Notes under the pieces: model-generated
Seen by the model: only the letters and a program-made list of their open reading frames with translations
What the model was told of the DNA's origin: nothing
Database searches by the model: none
Shown here: one piece after another, positions 25,768 through 36,263 of the stretch
Position numbering within the stretch: position 1 is the stretch's first letter
Layout: the number at the start of each line of letters is the position of its first letter
Assembly: GCA_963713355.1 (NCBI GenBank)
Contig: CAVQLK010000008.1
Coordinates: forward strand, 1-64,000
DNA length: 64,000 nt
Origin: FEN-1219 sp963713355
GTDB lineage: Bacteria; Pseudomonadota; Gammaproteobacteria; Steroidobacterales; Rariloculaceae
Direction: 5' to 3'
Program-made: the position numbers and the translations under genes

Positions 25768-28700
25768 ATGTGCACGGACTTCCATGCTCCTAAGCGGAGC
25801 AAGCTTGCTATTGCGCTATTCGCCACGGGCTCTATCGGCACTGCCGCCGTAGCCCAGGCCCAAGACCAGGGCCCGCCGCAGGCCGACGAAGAGATCATCG
25901 TCACCGGCTCCAGAGTTCGCCAAACGACGGGCATGGCGGCACCGACGCCAGTCACCGTGATGTCGATGACCGAGCTCAACGAGCTCAATCCCGGCTCGAC
26001 CGTTGCGGAGCAGCTCGATGAGCTGCCGCAGTTCTTCGCGACACCGACGGCGCAGCGCGGCGGCAATGCGATCAGCACGACCGCCGGCGGCTCGTATCTG
26101 AACCTGCGCGGCATGGGTCTGAACCGCACGCTGGTGCTGCTCGACGGCACGCGCGTGGCGCCGGCCGACGCCAACGGCAGCGTCAACGTCGACAACTTCC
26201 CGGCAGCGCTCATGCAGCGCGTCGACATCGTCACGGGCGGCGCCTCGGCGGCCTATGGCGCCGACGCCGTGGCCGGCGTCGTCAACTTCGTGCTGGACCG
26301 CGAGTTCGAAGGCATCAAGACGAAGTACTCGACGGGTATCACCGACGAGGAAGACGGCGAGAACTACAACTTCAGCTTCGCCGGCGGCCACGCCTTCCTC
26401 GACGACAAGCTGCACCTGACGGGCTCCGTCGACCTGAAGTCGATCGAGCAGATCGGCCCCTCACGCGACCGTTTCGACGAGGACTGGTGGCAGGATTGGG
26501 GCCTCGTGCGCAACCCGGCCTACGTCTCCGCGACGGCGACGCCCAACCAGCCGCAGCGCATCACCGTGCCCAACGTTTTCGGGGCGCAATCGTCGCCGCA
26601 GGGCCTGATCATCACCTCGAACCCCGGCTTCGCGTACCGCAACTGGACCTTCACGGACGACGGCACCGACATCCGGCCGTTCCAGTTCGGCAACAACCTG
26701 TCGCTCGGCGGCGTGACGACGGCCACGCCCGTCTTGAACAACCAGGCGGGCGGCCCCGAGTACGACTATTACACTCAGTCGACGGCGCGCAGCGCGGCGC
26801 GCGGCTCGCGCGGCAACGACGTCAAGCAAGAATCGCTATTTTTCAATCTGAAGTACGACTTCACCGAGCGCCTGAGCGCCAACTTCCAGGCGATCAACGG
26901 CCGCAGCGAGTCCGTTTTCTACAACCAGCCGAGCAACATGACGATCCCGGGCGCGTTGTACGCCTGGACGATCTTCCGCACGAACCCGTTTCTGCCGGCG
27001 CGGCTCGCGACCGAGATGGATCGCCTCGGATTGGCTTCGATCCAGATGACGCCGGCCGGCATCATCGACGGCCCGGGGCGCATCAACATCTACGATGACC
27101 GCGGCGACGAAAGCATCGGCGAGCTCGAGTCGTACACCGTCGGCTTCGACTTCGATTTGACCGACAACTGGACCCTGAGCTTCGACTATCAGCAGGGAGA
27201 GTCGACGGTCGAGACCGGCATTCTCAACGTGCCGCGCATCGACAAGTTCTTCCTCGCCGTGGATGCCGTTGTGGATCCCGCTACGCAGCAGATCCGCTGC
27301 AACATCGCGGTCAGGAATCCGACTGCCGCCGAGCTCAATGCTTTCATGAACCCGCCGCCGCCGGCCCAGCCCATCCTGCTGCCGAGCCCGCTCGATCCGT
27401 TGGGCGTGCCCGGCGACTCGCCGATCGGCCCGCTGAATCCGCAGGAGTGCGTGCCGTTCAATCCGTTCGGTCTCGGCAACGCGAACATGGCGGCCAAGAA
27501 TTGGATCGTGGATCCCGAGAAGAAGCAGTTCCGCGTTCTGAACCAGGACTTCGCGGAAGTGCTCGCGACGGGCATCGTGGCCGAAGGCTGGGGCGCCGGC
27601 GCGCTGTCGGTGGCCGCCGGCCTCACCTGGCGCGAGGAGGAGTTCACGCAGGACAACATCCCTGTCTATGGCGAGCGCGGGGTGCTCAATGCGCCGACGC
27701 TCGGCATTCGCGGTATCCCGGCCGGCTTCGCCGGCGCCGGCAACCGCTCGCTGCACCCGTTCTCCGCGATCGGCGCCGGCAACGGCGAGCGAAGCGTCTG
27801 GGAGTACTTCGGCGAGCTCAACATGCCGATCTGGCAGTTCGACTCCGGGCAGCGCGTCGGCTCGACGTTCGCGTATCGCAGCTCCGACTACAAGCTATCC
27901 GGCGTCCAGGACAGCTGGAAGATCGGCTTCGACGCGGACCTCATGCCCACGCTGCGTTGGCGCGCCACGAAGTCGCAGGACATCCGCGAGCCGAACTTCG
28001 CAGAGATCTTCCTGACGGGCACGGGCGGCGGCTCGGTCATCGACCGGTTCCGCGGCAACGAGCAGAACAACGCGCTGACGGTGCTCGCGACGTCGAACCC
28101 CGCGCTCGGCGCCGAGACCGGCGACACGATCACGACCGGGTTCGTGTGGCAGCCGGACTTCGCGAACTGGATCGACGGCCTGCAGCTGTCGCTCGACTGG
28201 TACGACATCGATCTCAGCAACGCGGTCACGCCGTACGGCGCTCAGCGCATCGTCGACGACTGCTTCGCGACGAACGTCCAGAGCGTCTGCGACCTCATCC
28301 AGCGCCTGCCGCCGGGCGCCGGCCAGACGTACGGTCCGATCTCGCGAATCCTGAACCAGAACATCAACGCTGACAGGGCCGAGACCCGCGGCGTCGATCT
28401 CGAGTTCGTCTGGGGGTTCGAGCCGGACTTCATCGACGCGGACGAGGGCTTGAGCATCCGCGGCCTGCTCGGCCGCCTGCACGAGAACTCGACGACGACG
28501 GCGGCCGGCACGACGCAGGATCAGGCCGGCAGCCAGACGCGCCCCGTGTACTCCGGCATCATCACCAGCACCTACAACATGGGTAGGTGGGGCTTGATGC
28601 TGCAAGGCGACTACTACCACCGCACGATGAACAACATCACGTGGGTCGAAGGCGTCGACGTCGACGACAACTGGGTCGCCGCGCAGACGACGTTCAGCTT

Positions 28701-28878
28701 TGCGACGTCGTATCGCAGCGAGACGTCGAGAGGCATGGGCTGGGGCTTATCCTTCAACATCACGAACCTGACCGACAAGGAACCGTCGATCGTCGCCAAC
28801 GCGACGGGGCAGACGATCGTGATGGGCCATGACGCTCTGGGCCGCCGCTATCAGCTCAGCTTCAATATGGATTTTTGA
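25768..28878 (+). CDS. TonB-dependent outer membrane receptor
   Basis: 1,036 residues from ATG 25768, which follows a strong G-rich ribosome binding site (seven G before AACG). Signal peptide LAIALFATGSIGTAAVAQAQ; TonB-box-like EEIIVTGSR at about 40-48; plug domain to about 190 (YLNLRGMGLNRTLVLLDGTR, DIVTGGASAAYGADAVAGVV); 22-strand barrel with an interior loop containing a proline-rich insertion (near 27340-27400) and C-terminal YQLSFNMDF ending in phenylalanine. Imports large or scarce substrates with energy from TonB. The position directly before the DUF1592-DUF1552-PQQ genes suggests that it takes up the compound oxidised by that cluster; this is inference. Confidence 0.93.
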   Translation: MCTDFHAPKRSKLAIALFATGSIGTAAVAQAQDQGPPQADEEIIVTGSRVRQTTGMAAPTPVTVMSMTELNELNPGSTVAEQLDELPQFFATPTAQRGGNAISTTAGGSYLNLRGMGLNRTLVLLDGTRVAPADANGSVNVDNFPAALMQRVDIVTGGASAAYGADAVAGVVNFVLDREFEGIKTKYSTGITDEEDGENYNFSFAGGHAFLDDKLHLTGSVDLKSIEQIGPSRDRFDEDWWQDWGLVRNPAYVSATATPNQPQRITVPNVFGAQSSPQGLIITSNPGFAYRNWTFTDDGTDIRPFQFGNNLSLGGVTTATPVLNNQAGGPEYDYYTQSTARSAARGSRGNDVKQESLFFNLKYDFTERLSANFQAINGRSESVFYNQPSNMTIPGALYAWTIFRTNPFLPARLATEMDRLGLASIQMTPAGIIDGPGRINIYDDRGDESIGELESYTVGFDFDLTDNWTLSFDYQQGESTVETGILNVPRIDKFFLAVDAVVDPATQQIRCNIAVRNPTAAELNAFMNPPPPAQPILLPSPLDPLGVPGDSPIGPLNPQECVPFNPFGLGNANMAAKNWIVDPEKKQFRVLNQDFAEVLATGIVAEGWGAGALSVAAGLTWREEEFTQDNIPVYGERGVLNAPTLGIRGIPAGFAGAGNRSLHPFSAIGAGNGERSVWEYFGELNMPIWQFDSGQRVGSTFAYRSSDYKLSGVQDSWKIGFDADLMPTLRWRATKSQDIREPNFAEIFLTGTGGGSVIDRFRGNEQNNALTVLATSNPALGAETGDTITTGFVWQPDFANWIDGLQLSLDWYDIDLSNAVTPYGAQRIVDDCFATNVQSVCDLIQRLPPGAGQTYGPISRILNQNINADRAETRGVDLEFVWGFEPDFIDADEGLSIRGLLGRLHENSTTTAAGTTQDQAGSQTRPVYSGIITSTYNMGRWGLMLQGDYYHRTMNNITWVEGVDVDDNWVAAQTTFSFATSYRSETSRGMGWGLSFNITNLTDKEPSIVANATGQTIVMGHDALGRRYQLSFNMDF

Positions 28879-28949
28879 GGATTCTTGGATTTCGGCCCTG
28901 GCGGTTCTAAGCGACAATGTCCGGATGACGTTGGGGCTTATGAACCGCC

Positions 28950-31380
28950 ATGCGCCTTAAATACTGGCTACCCGCCGCCGGCCTAGTGGCAGCCGGCGCG
29001 GCCGTCCTCCTCGTAACCCAGCTCCAAGAGCGGCGCGAGCGCCAGCGCTTCGCCGTGCTCGACCGCTACTGCACGGAGTGCCACAACCCCGCCGAGCTCG
29101 CCGGGGAGATCTCGTTCGAGGGCCTCCGCCTCGACGAGGTGCCGCAGCACGCCGAGCAATTCGAGGCCGCGATCGTCAAGCTGCGCGGCCGGCTGATGCC
29201 GCCGCCCGGCGAGCCGCAGCCGACAGCCGAAGAGGTCGACGGGCTCATCGCGAGCCTCGAGCGCTCGATCGACGAGCACGCGCCGCAGCAAGCCGGCTAC
29301 GTCGCGGCGCAGCGCCTCTCGCGCACCGAGTACGCGCATGCCGTGAAGGCGCTGCTCGACGTCGAGATCGATCCCGAGGAATACCTGCCCGCGGAAATCG
29401 AGATTCACGGCTTCACGAACATCGCGGCGGCGCTCTCGACGTCGCCGGCGTTCGTCGAGCAGTACGTGAACGCCGCGAGCGCCGTCGCGCACCTCGCGGT
29501 CGGCGAGCCGAAGCCGAAAGTCGCGACGGCCTATTTCCCGCCGCCCGGCGGCGGCCAAAGCGCGTACGTTCCGGGCATGCCGCTCGGCACGCGCGGCGGC
29601 GTGAAATTCACGCACACGTTCCCGGCCGACGGCGAGTACCGCATCTCGATCGCCGGCGACCTCGGCGCCGGCCTGTACCCGCGTGCCGTCGAAACCCGGC
29701 ACACGCTCGTCGTGCTCGTGGACCGCAACGAGCAGTACCGCGCCGACATCGGCGGCGAAGAGGATCTCGCGCTCATCAATACCGGCGGCGCGCCGGCGCG
29801 CGCGGAGCTCATGAAGCGCTTCACCGATATCCCGCTCAAGGTCACGGCCGGTGCGCACGAGGTCGTGGTCACGTTCATCGAGCGCTCGCGCGCCGCCGAC
29901 GACGAGAACACCTCCGACGGCGTGGGCGACTTCTCGTTCGGCGGCGCCGCGCGCGTGCCGGGCATCTCCGGCGGCATCAACATGGTGGGGCCGTTCAACT
30001 CGACGGGCCTCTCGAAGACGGCGAGTCGCCGCAATCTGTTCGTCTGCGAGCCCGAGGTCGCGGAGCGCGAGCGCGAGTGCGCCGTCGAGATCACGGCGAA
30101 CCTCGCGCGCCGCGCGTACCGCCGGCCCGTGACGCAGGCCGACCTCGATCGGCTGCTGCCGTTCTACGACGAGGGCCGCAAGGGCGCCGGCGGCTTCGAC
30201 GAAGGCATCGAGCTCATGACGACGGCCGTGCTCTCGAGCCCGGACTTCCTGTATCGCTCGATCAAGCCGAGCACCGACGCGGGCGCCGATGCCGTCGCCC
30301 ACGAGCTGACGGCGTTCGAGCTCGCGTCACGCCTCTCCTTCTTTATATGGAGCCAGGGCCCCGACGACGAGCTGCTGAAGCTCGCGGAGTCCGGCGAGCT
30401 CGCACAACCGAACGTCCTTTCGAGCCAAGTCGAGCGCATGCTCGCCGACCCGCGCGCCGAAGTGCTCGTGACGAGCTTCGCCGAAGGCTGGCTCGGCGTC
30501 GACGATCTCGACGCCGTGCAGCCCGACATGCTGCTCTTCCCCGAGTTCAACGAAAGCGTGCGCCAGGACTTCGCCACCGAGATGCGAGCTGTTCTTGAAG
30601 AGCGTGCTGCTCGAGGGGCGCAACGTGCAGGAGCTGCTGACGGCGGACTACACGTTCTTGAACGAGCGGCTCGCGCGGCATTACGGCATCGACGGCATTG
30701 CAGGACCGCAATTCCGGCGCATCGAGCTCACGGACGCGGCACGGCACGGGCTGCTCGGCAAGGGCGCGGTGTTGCTGCGCACGTCGTACGGCGACCGCAC
30801 GTCGCCGGTGCTGCGCGGCGCGTGGGTGCTCGACAAGCTCATGGGCACGCCGCCGACGCCGCCGCCGCCCGGCGTCGAGACGAACCTCTCCACGCCCGAG
30901 GGCGAGCAGCCGAAGACGGTGCGCGCGCGGCTCGAGCAGCATCGCAAGGACGCGACCTGCAACGCGTGCCACGGCGTCATCGACCCGTACGGGCTGGCGC
31001 TCGAGAATTTCACGGCGATCGGCGAGTGGCGCGACTTCGACGAGGACGCCAATGCCTCGATCGACCCGCGCGCCGAGCTCTCGGGCGGCCGCCCCGTCGA
31101 CGGCCCCGTCGCGTTGCGCGCCGCGCTGCTCGAGCGCGACGACCAGTTCGTGCAAGCGCTAACCGAGAAGCTCATGATGTATGCGATCGGCCGCGAGCTC
31201 GAGCACTACGACATGCCGCAGGTGCGTGCCGTCGTGCGCGCCGCCGAGCGCGAGGATTACCGGTTCTCGGCGCTCGTCTTAGGTCTCGTGCAGAGCGACG
31301 CATTTCGCCTGCAGGCCGTGCGGCGCGACGCAGAAACGTCGGCGCAGGCAGCGCTCGGTGCCGCTGGCCGGCAGCAGTAG
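28950..31380 (+). CDS. DUF1592-family periplasmic cytochrome-like protein, one frameshift
   Basis: About 810 residues when joined. N-terminal anchor LPAAGLVAAGAAVLLVTQL; heme c motif CTECHN (residues 42-47, PSCyt1-type); DUF1587 region (SRTEYAHAVKALLDVE); a beta-sandwich (HTFPADGEYRISIAGDLGAG); DUF1592 (SSPDFLYRSI, ELASRLSFFIWSQGPDDELL); DUF1588 with a second CNACHG and VIDPYGLALENF; DUF1585 at the end. The frame changes at about 30585-30594 between EMRAV and FLKSVLLEGRNV. Family members were named in Planctomycetes but also occur in marine and soil gammaproteobacteria. They always travel with a DUF1552 protein, as here. Likely electron-transfer oxidase of a periplasmic pathway; reaction unknown. 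Confidence 0.85.
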
Positions 31381-31392
31381 AGGAGTCACGCC

Positions 31393-32736
31393 ATGTTCTT
31401 GACGAAGAAGCATCTGTCCCGGCGCACGGTCCTCAAAGCCGCCGGCGTGTCGCTCGGTTTGCCGCTGCTCGACGCGATGATCCCCGCGTACACGGCACTC
31501 GCGCAGACGGCCGCCAAGCCGAAGCTGCGCGCCGGATTCTTCTATATCCCGCACGGCGCGATCATGTGGAACACGCCGTACGGCAAGGAGATCGACGCGT
31601 GGACGCCGAGCGGCGCCGGCGCCGACTTCAAGTTGAGCCCGATTCTGTCGCCGCTCGAGAGCTACAAGCGCTACGTCGCGTCGTTCGCGAACCTCGAGAA
31701 CAAGGCGCCGCAGGGCTCCGTGCACACGATCGTGCCGGCCACGTGGCTGTCGGCCGTGAAGCCGGACCAGAAGGCCACGGGCGCGATGATGGCGCCGACG
31801 ATCGACCAGATGATCGCCGAGAAGATCGGCGGAGAGACGGTATTGCCCTCGCTCGAGGTCGCGTCGGAGACGACGACGCAGAGCGCGGCTTGCGGCTCGG
31901 GCGCGTGTTACTACAGCTCGACGCTGTCGTTCCGCAACGAGACGACGCCGCTGCCGATGGAGTTCAACCCGCGCAAGGTGTTCACGCAGCTGATCGGCGC
32001 CGGCGACACGGCCGAGGAGCGCGCGATACTCGCGCAGCGGCGCGCGAGCGTGCTCGACATGATCGGCGCCCGCACGGGCGACCTGAAGCGCGAGCTTGGT
32101 CCAGCGGATCAGCGCGTGCTCGACGACTACCTGGAATCCGTTCGCGAGACGGAGCGGCGCGTCGCGCTGGCATCGCAGCGCGACCTCTCCGGTGTCGACC
32201 TGCCCGATGCGCCGATCGGCGAGCTGCCGAACTTCGACGAGCAAGTGAAGCTGATGTTCGACCTGATCCACCTCGCATATCAGGTCGACGTCACGCGCGT
32301 CTCGTCGTACATCATGGTGGCCGAGGGCACGAACCGCACCTACAACCACATCGGCGTCAGCGACGCGTTCCACCCGCTGTCGCACCACGCGAATAACAAG
32401 GACCGCATCGACAAGCTCGTGCGCGTGCAGACGTACCACGTGCAGCGCTTCGCGGACTTCATCGACAAGCTCGCGAAGACGCCGGACGGCGAGGGCTCGC
32501 TGCTCGATCACTCTTTGTTGATGTACGGCTCGAACATGAGCAACAGCGACCGGCACAACAACTATCCGCTGCCGAACATCCTCGTCGGCGGCGCGAACGG
32601 CGCGCTGAAAGGCGGCCAGCACGTCGACCTGCCGGAGTTCACGCCGTTCTCGAACCTGCTGCTCACCGTCGTCAACAAGGCCGGGCTCGAGATGAAGAGC
32701 ATCGGCGACAGCACGGGCGAGATCGCGGGCGTTTAG
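31393..32736 (+). CDS. DUF1552 protein with Tat-type signal
   Basis: 447 residues from ATG 31393, 12 bp after the DUF1592 stop, preceded by AGAGGAG. Twin-arginine signal HLSRRTVLKAAGVSLGLPLL. Body typical for the family: FFYIPHGAIMWNTPYG, a CGSGACYYSSTLSFRN segment, LDDYLESVRETERRV and a C-terminal sulfatase-like core (MVAEGTNRTYNHIGVSDAFH, SLLMYGSNMSNSDRHNNYPL). DUF1552 belongs to the alkaline-phosphatase/sulfatase-like superfamily, but the substrate is not known. Partner of the upstream DUF1592 protein in every cluster I know. Confidence 0.9.
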   Translation: MFLTKKHLSRRTVLKAAGVSLGLPLLDAMIPAYTALAQTAAKPKLRAGFFYIPHGAIMWNTPYGKEIDAWTPSGAGADFKLSPILSPLESYKRYVASFANLENKAPQGSVHTIVPATWLSAVKPDQKATGAMMAPTIDQMIAEKIGGETVLPSLEVASETTTQSAACGSGACYYSSTLSFRNETTPLPMEFNPRKVFTQLIGAGDTAEERAILAQRRASVLDMIGARTGDLKRELGPADQRVLDDYLESVRETERRVALASQRDLSGVDLPDAPIGELPNFDEQVKLMFDLIHLAYQVDVTRVSSYIMVAEGTNRTYNHIGVSDAFHPLSHHANNKDRIDKLVRVQTYHVQRFADFIDKLAKTPDGEGSLLDHSLLMYGSNMSNSDRHNNYPLPNILVGGANGALKGGQHVDLPEFTPFSNLLLTVVNKAGLEMKSIGDSTGEIAGV

Positions 32737-32747
32737 GAGCTGTGGGC

Positions 32748-33706
32748 GTGCGCGAAACGGCTTCGAGCGAAGCGCAGGCGAGCCGGCGCGATGTGCTGCG
32801 CGGCGTCGCGGGCGGCCTCGCGGCCTTAGGTGTAGCGCCGTTCGTGCCGTCGGCCGCGCACGCGCTCGACGTCCTCACGGACGACGCAGTGCAAGATTTG
32901 AGGATCCTTTCGGGCGCCGGCGGCAACGTCGTCGTGCTCGCGACGCGCGAGGGCCAGATCGTCGTCGACAGCGGCGCCGCGGACTCGAGCAAGGTCGTCG
33001 TGGACACGCTGCGCACGTTCGGCGTCCCGGACAGCAAGGTCGCCGTGCTCGTGAACACGCACTGGCACAAGGAGCAGACGGGCGCGAACGAGCTGCTCGG
33101 GTCCACGGGCACGACGATCGTCGCGCACGAGAAGACGCGCCAGCGGCTTTCGGCAGGCTGGTACGTGCCTGCTTCGAGGACAGCTACGAGGCGCCGCTCG
33201 CGCTTGCGGGCCGGCCCACGAAGGCGTTCTACGAGACGGACTCGATGATCGTCGGCGAGAAACGCGTCGAGCTCGGCTACTTGATCGAGGCGCATACCGA
33301 CGGCGACATCTACGTGCGCTTCCCCGATGTCAACATCGTCGCCGTCGGCGACGTCGTGTCGCCGCAGCGCGATCCGGTGCTCGACTGGTTCGGCGGCGGC
33401 TGGCTCGGCGGTCGCGTCGACGCTCTCGCGAAGCTGCTCGCGCTCGGCGACGCGCGTACGCGCTACGTGCCGAGCTACGGCCCCGTGATCGGCCGCGCCG
33501 AGGTACAAGCCGAGCACGACCTCATGAAGACGATTTTCGACCGCATGGTCGTGAACCTACGGCTCGGCCAGACGGCCGACGACATGCTGAAAGCAGGGCT
33601 GCTCGACGGCTTGCCGCGCACGTTCGACGACTCTTCGCGGTTCCTCTACGACGCGCACAAAGGTTTTTGGGCGCATCACAACAAGCTCGTGAACGACATC
33701 GTATGA
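32748..33706 (+). CDS. Metallo-beta-lactamase-fold protein with altered metal motif, one frameshift
   Basis: GTG 32748 is preferred (AGGAG at 32735-32739, 8 nt spacing) over GTG 32742. Tat-like signal SRRDVLRGVAGGLAALGVAP. The usual HxHxDH zinc motif reads NTHWHKEQTGANELLG: first two histidines kept, D and H replaced by E and Q. Later parts are normal (EAHTDGDIYVRFPDVNIVAVGDVV, YVPSYGPVIGR). The frame changes near 33170 (VPA to CFEDSYEAPLAL). Stop TGA overlaps the next gene by 4 nt. The changed site suggests one metal or a non-hydrolytic role, although related proteins with HPEQTG exist, so this is a subfamily trait. Confidence 0.8.
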
Positions 33707-35544
33707 CCAAGCCGCTGCCGGTTTTGCCGCTCGCCCTCGTCTTGTTGTCGTCGGCCTCGCTCGTCGCGGGGCCGGTGCGCGCCGAGAGTCCGCTCGCGGA
33801 CGCCGTCGAGAAGAGCCGCCGCGATGCCGCGTACGGGCTGATCCACGAGGAAGGCATCGACGTCAACGCCGCGCAAGGCGACGGCACGACGGCGCTGCAT
33901 TGGGCCGCGTATCACCTCGACGCGGGCCTCGTCGGCGAGCTGTTGTCGCACGGCGCGAACGCGGATACGCAGAACAGTTACGGCGCGAGCCCGCTCGGCG
34001 AAGCCGCGAAGGCCGCGAATGCCGAGATCGTGGAGATGCTGCTCGCGGCCGGCGCGAACGTCGAGGCGCCGAACGCGGACGGCGAAACGACGTTGATGCT
34101 TGCCGCGCGCACGGGCTCCGTCGACGTCGCGCGCAAGTTGATCGCCGCGGGCGCGGACGTCAACGCGCGCGAGGCGTGGCGCGAGCAGACGGCGCTGATG
34201 TGGGCCGCCGAAGGCGCGTACCCCGAGCTCGTCGATCTCCTGATCGAGCATGGCGCCGACGTGCGCGCGCGCGCCGCCGTCAACGATTGGGGCTCGCAAA
34301 TCACGAGCGAGCCGCGCGCGCAGTACCGCCCGACGGGCGGACTCACGCCGCTGCTGTACGCCGCGCGCTCGGGCTGCACCGAGTGCGTGAGCTCGATTCT
34401 CGCGGCCGGCGAGGCCGTGGACCGGCCGACCCCCGACGGCGTCACGGCGCTGATGCTCGCGCTCGACAATTACGAGTTCGACACCGCGAAGGCGTTGCTC
34501 GAGGCCGGCGCGAACCCACACCTTTCCGACTGGTGGGGCCGCACGGCGCTCTATCTCGCCGTCGACATGCAGAGCTACGTGCCGCGCGAGGGCGCGCCGC
34601 ACCCGCGCTCGACGCAGACGACTGCGATGGACGTCGTGAACGCACTGCTCGCAGCGGGCGTCGAGGTGAACCCGCAGCTGAACTTCCACCGGCCCGGGCG
34701 CGGCGGCAACAGCGCGCGTTTCGTCGACGACCTGCTGACGACGGGCGCCACGCCGCTGCTGCGCGCCGCGATCATGCACGACGAACCTGCGCTGCGCGCG
34801 CTGCTCGCGGCCGGCGCGCGCGTCGACGTCCCGAACGTCATGGGCGTGACGCCGCTGATGGCCGCGGCCGGCCTCGGCGTGCGCGAGCCCGGCTTCGGCG
34901 CGAACCGCGCGCCGAACTTCGCGAGCCCGTCGATCGAGAGCGAGACGATCGCGTCGCTCGAGATCCTGCTCGCCGCCGGCGCCGACGTGAACGCCGCCGT
35001 CACGGACATCCAGAGCCGCACGGCGCGCATTGCACGCCAGAGCTCGATGACGGAAAGGCAGGGTCAGACGGCGCTGCACTCGGCAGCGGGCCGCGGCTGG
35101 GCCGACGTCGTCACGTACCTGCTCTCGCGCGGCGCGAATCCGGCGCTGAAGGACATGCTCGGCCGCACGCCGCTCGACCTCGCGACGACGCCGGTCCAGG
35201 GCCGCGCCGTGCCGAACTCCGAGCGCATCGCCGAGCTGCTGAAAACGCCGCCGCCGCCGCAACGCCGTAGCGGATCCGTCCACCACCTCAACAAGCGTTT
35301 CGCCGAGAAACGCGTTGTTGCTCGCGCGCGCGGTAACGATCGGCCCTTTCAGGTCGATCGGGCGAAGGTGCCCGGTGACTGCGACGGCTTCTCAAAGGAT
35401 TTTGCGTCCGGTAGACCAGCTAGGTGCAGGTACCCTGCTCAGGGGTCGTCAGGTCCGCGGTCGATATCGCATCGGTCGTCCGGTTTAGGGTCGATCTGCC
35501 CAGAATCGACCGGAGCCCTGTCGGCCCCCGGGCGGGTAGTGTGA
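33703..35544 (+). CDS. Secreted ankyrin-repeat protein
   Basis: ATG 33703 overlaps the preceding stop (ATGA). Signal peptide PVLPLALVLLSSASLVAGPVRA. About ten ankyrin repeats between residues 45 and 500, e.g. GTTALHWAAYHLDAGLVGEL, GETTLMLAARTGSVDVARKL, GVTALMLALDNYEFDTAKAL, GQTALHSAAGRGWADVVTYL. Genes of this type regularly accompany DUF1592/DUF1552 clusters and probably hold periplasmic partners together. The natural C-terminus is likely near residue 520 (RIAELLKT): the following CCG-run (about 35250-35262) is an easy place for an indel, another frame stops at 35270, and the last 90 residues of the open frame look like random translation. Confidence 0.85.
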   Translation: MTKPLPVLPLALVLLSSASLVAGPVRAESPLADAVEKSRRDAAYGLIHEEGIDVNAAQGDGTTALHWAAYHLDAGLVGELLSHGANADTQNSYGASPLGEAAKAANAEIVEMLLAAGANVEAPNADGETTLMLAARTGSVDVARKLIAAGADVNAREAWREQTALMWAAEGAYPELVDLLIEHGADVRARAAVNDWGSQITSEPRAQYRPTGGLTPLLYAARSGCTECVSSILAAGEAVDRPTPDGVTALMLALDNYEFDTAKALLEAGANPHLSDWWGRTALYLAVDMQSYVPREGAPHPRSTQTTAMDVVNALLAAGVEVNPQLNFHRPGRGGNSARFVDDLLTTGATPLLRAAIMHDEPALRALLAAGARVDVPNVMGVTPLMAAAGLGVREPGFGANRAPNFASPSIESETIASLEILLAAGADVNAAVTDIQSRTARIARQSSMTERQGQTALHSAAGRGWADVVTYLLSRGANPALKDMLGRTPLDLATTPVQGRAVPNSERIAELLKTPPPPQRRSGSVHHLNKRFAEKRVVARARGNDRPFQVDRAKVPGDCDGFSKDFASGRPARCRYPAQGSSGPRSISHRSSGLGSICPESTGALSAPGRVV

Positions 35545-35640
35545 TGCGCAGGGGTCGGGCCGCGAACCTGAGCTCCGCCAGCGGCCTGAGCTCCACGCAC
35601 CCCGCGACGCTCCGCTTGCGACGACTCGCCACGGAATCCA

Positions 35641-36177
35641 ATGCCCCCCGATACGCCAACAGCCGCTCGCAAACGCCTCCCACCGTTTCACCGCCGAAGC
35701 GTCGCGGAGCAGGAGCTCATCGTCGAAATCACGAATGCGGCGCGGCGTATCGATGAGGCACGTGACCCGGACGGGCAGCGCGTTTTTCGCACCGACGGCC
35801 TCTGGCGCGTGCTTGCCACGGTCGCGACCTCGCAGTACTGCTTGGCGATCGCCGATCTCGGGCGGGCGCTCGGCGTTCGTAAGCAAACGGCCCGCGAGCT
35901 CGCCCACGCGGCCGCTCGAGCAGGACTCATCGAGCTCGCTCCGAATCCGCACGACAAGCGGATCTTGCAAGCGCTGTTGACGCCCAGAGGCCGCGCCGAG
36001 GTCGCCGCCGTGCGAGCGGCCGAGCGGGTTTGGCTGGCAACCTTGTTGAACGGGCTCGGCGACCACCCGATGGCAGCCGCAACGCAGGTCGTCAGGGTCG
36101 TCCGTCAGCGCCTCGAACGCCAGGCGCGCGAGCTGGCGCAGCGTAAAGCTGACACGCTCGATTCCCCCGTGCCCTGA
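35641..36177 (+). CDS. MarR family transcriptional regulator
   Basis: 178 residues from ATG 35641. Winged-helix region at about 55-120: LWRVLATVATSQYCLAIADL, RALGVRKQTARELAHAAARA (recognition helix), LIELAPNPHDKRILQALLTP (wing with the DKR motif of MarR proteins). The flanking helices VAEQELIVEITNAARR and VVRQRLERQARELAQR form the dimer interface. It lies between the ankyrin gene and the PQQ dehydrogenase, in the same direction, and probably controls one or both according to a small aromatic or lipophilic ligand. Confidence 0.82.
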   Translation: MPPDTPTAARKRLPPFHRRSVAEQELIVEITNAARRIDEARDPDGQRVFRTDGLWRVLATVATSQYCLAIADLGRALGVRKQTARELAHAAARAGLIELAPNPHDKRILQALLTPRGRAEVAAVRAAERVWLATLLNGLGDHPMAAATQVVRVVRQRLERQARELAQRKADTLDSPVP

Positions 36178-36263
36178 CAAACCCGTCGACGGGCGCGCTC
36201 CACTCGCAGACGAGGATGCCGGCGCGCACAATGTCCCCATCGCCGTTGGGGACCGACGAGCAC

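Noticed and set aside
25709..25792. 27-codon leader-like frame (MDKANDTSRWQEHINSGG) before the TonB receptor
   Set aside because: No ribosome binding site, overlaps the receptor start in another frame, no attenuator structure seen.
30600..32396. Continuation of the DUF1592 frame to 32396
   Set aside because: After about 30590 the frame is arginine-rich nonsense lying over the true DUF1592 end and the DUF1552 gene; the DUF1588/1585 domains continue in another frame.
33676..35286. Long open frame on the minus strand (536 codons) antisense to the ankyrin gene
   Set aside because: Arginine/alanine/valine-rich, no motif, and fully explained by GC-rich third positions of the ankyrin gene.
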